Assembly (NCBI GenBank): GCA_013180565.1
Contig: QBUN01000262.1
Coordinates: forward strand, 1 to 5,356
From: Candidatus Methanophaga sp. GoMg3.2
GTDB lineage: Archaea > Halobacteriota > Syntropharchaeia > Alkanophagales > Methanospirareceae
Direction: 5' to 3'
DNA: 5,356 nt
The position numbers and the translations under genes are program-made. The notes beneath the pieces are model-generated. The model was not told where the DNA came from and searched no databases. It saw only the letters and a program-made list of their open reading frames with translations. Positions 5,290 through 5,356 of the stretch are shown in pieces. The first letter of the stretch is position 1. Every line of letters starts with the position of its first letter.

Positions 5290-5315
5290 GGCTCTTCGCT
5301 GTTTTGTATGGGTAA
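5289..5315 (+). repeat. IS terminal inverted repeat (right copy)
   Basis: A perfect inverted copy of 203-229, with its tip GGCTCTTCGC at 5290-5299. Inward of the tip (after 5315) the sequence differs from the left copy, so the two ends are probably opposite ends of the same IS type. Confidence 0.85.
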
Positions 5316-5356
5316 ATTACACATTTCTTACAGGTTAGGTATGAACTGTAGAAAAA
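5290..5356 (+). mobile_element. Right-hand insertion sequence, 5' end only
   Basis: The element begins at the tip at 5290 and runs off the window. A possible transposase start is the ATG at 5341 after AGGTTAGGT, reading MNCRK at the window edge. A cysteine at residue 3 would suit a zinc-ribbon start of the 'MNCPxCGS' kind seen in IS1-type transposases, but five residues cannot establish a family. Insertion removed the start of the DUF4268 gene. Confidence 0.55.

Noticed and set aside
5126..5338. Plus-strand 70-aa ORF ending LALRCFVWV
   Set aside because: It is antisense to the DUF4268 remnant and then reads through the IS terminal repeat. The same LRCFVWV string arises at the left end because the repeat is shared.
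1..5356. CRISPR arrays, tRNA or rRNA genes
   Set aside because: No regularly spaced repeats, no cloverleaf with a CCA-type acceptor stem, and no rRNA-like conserved stretches were seen on either strand.

Overview
The window looks like an AT-rich archaeal accessory island, most likely from a methanogen or methane-oxidising (ANME-like) euryarchaeon. The signs are archaeal TATA boxes 25-35 bp upstream of starts, one apparently leaderless gene, TTG/GTG starts, and a transposase tail of a kind I associate with Methanosarcina/ANME genomes. This assignment comes from motif recognition; no search was run.

Layout. Positions 1-228 are the end of an insertion sequence (IS), and 5290-5356 are the opposite-facing end of the same kind of element. 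Their 27-bp ends (203-229 and 5289-5315) are perfect inverted copies, and both elements run outward off the window. The left IS cuts the 3' part of an older transposase remnant (229-503, minus). Then come a small PH/GRAM-like protein with its own promoter (514-894, minus), a doubtful plus-strand remnant (968-1190), and a toxin-antitoxin operon read on the minus strand: an 85-aa putative antitoxin (1428-1685) followed by a VapC/PIN toxin that has lost its middle (1181-1424). Next is a 327-aa minus-strand protein (1862-2845) that joins the last residues of a type IIG-like restriction methyltransferase to a PD-(D/E)XK-like nuclease domain.

From 2874 to about 4625 lies a plus-strand AbiE (type IV-like) toxin-antitoxin cassette: abiEi (2906-3685) overlapping abiEii (3669-4624). 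abiEii is split into two frames. The break falls exactly on an in-phase A_AAT_TTT heptamer at 4052-4058, and a -1 step there restores a 318-aa full-length toxin. The cassette sits between two broken minus-strand genes: the 5'-truncated methyltransferase tail on its left, and on its right a gene start (4625-4687) cut after about 20 codons. Further right, a DUF4268-family gene (4688-5289, minus) has lost its central third, changed frame at the deletion joint, and lost its start codon to the right-hand IS.

Taken together this is a defence-type island in decay. Toxin-antitoxin modules, restriction-like nucleases and nested IS ends are shuffled together, and most of the genes are truncated, deleted or frameshifted. 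Those that still look expressible are the PH-like protein, the putative antitoxin, the methyltransferase-tail/nuclease chimera and abiEi, plus abiEii if the frameshift is suppressed or is a sequencing error.
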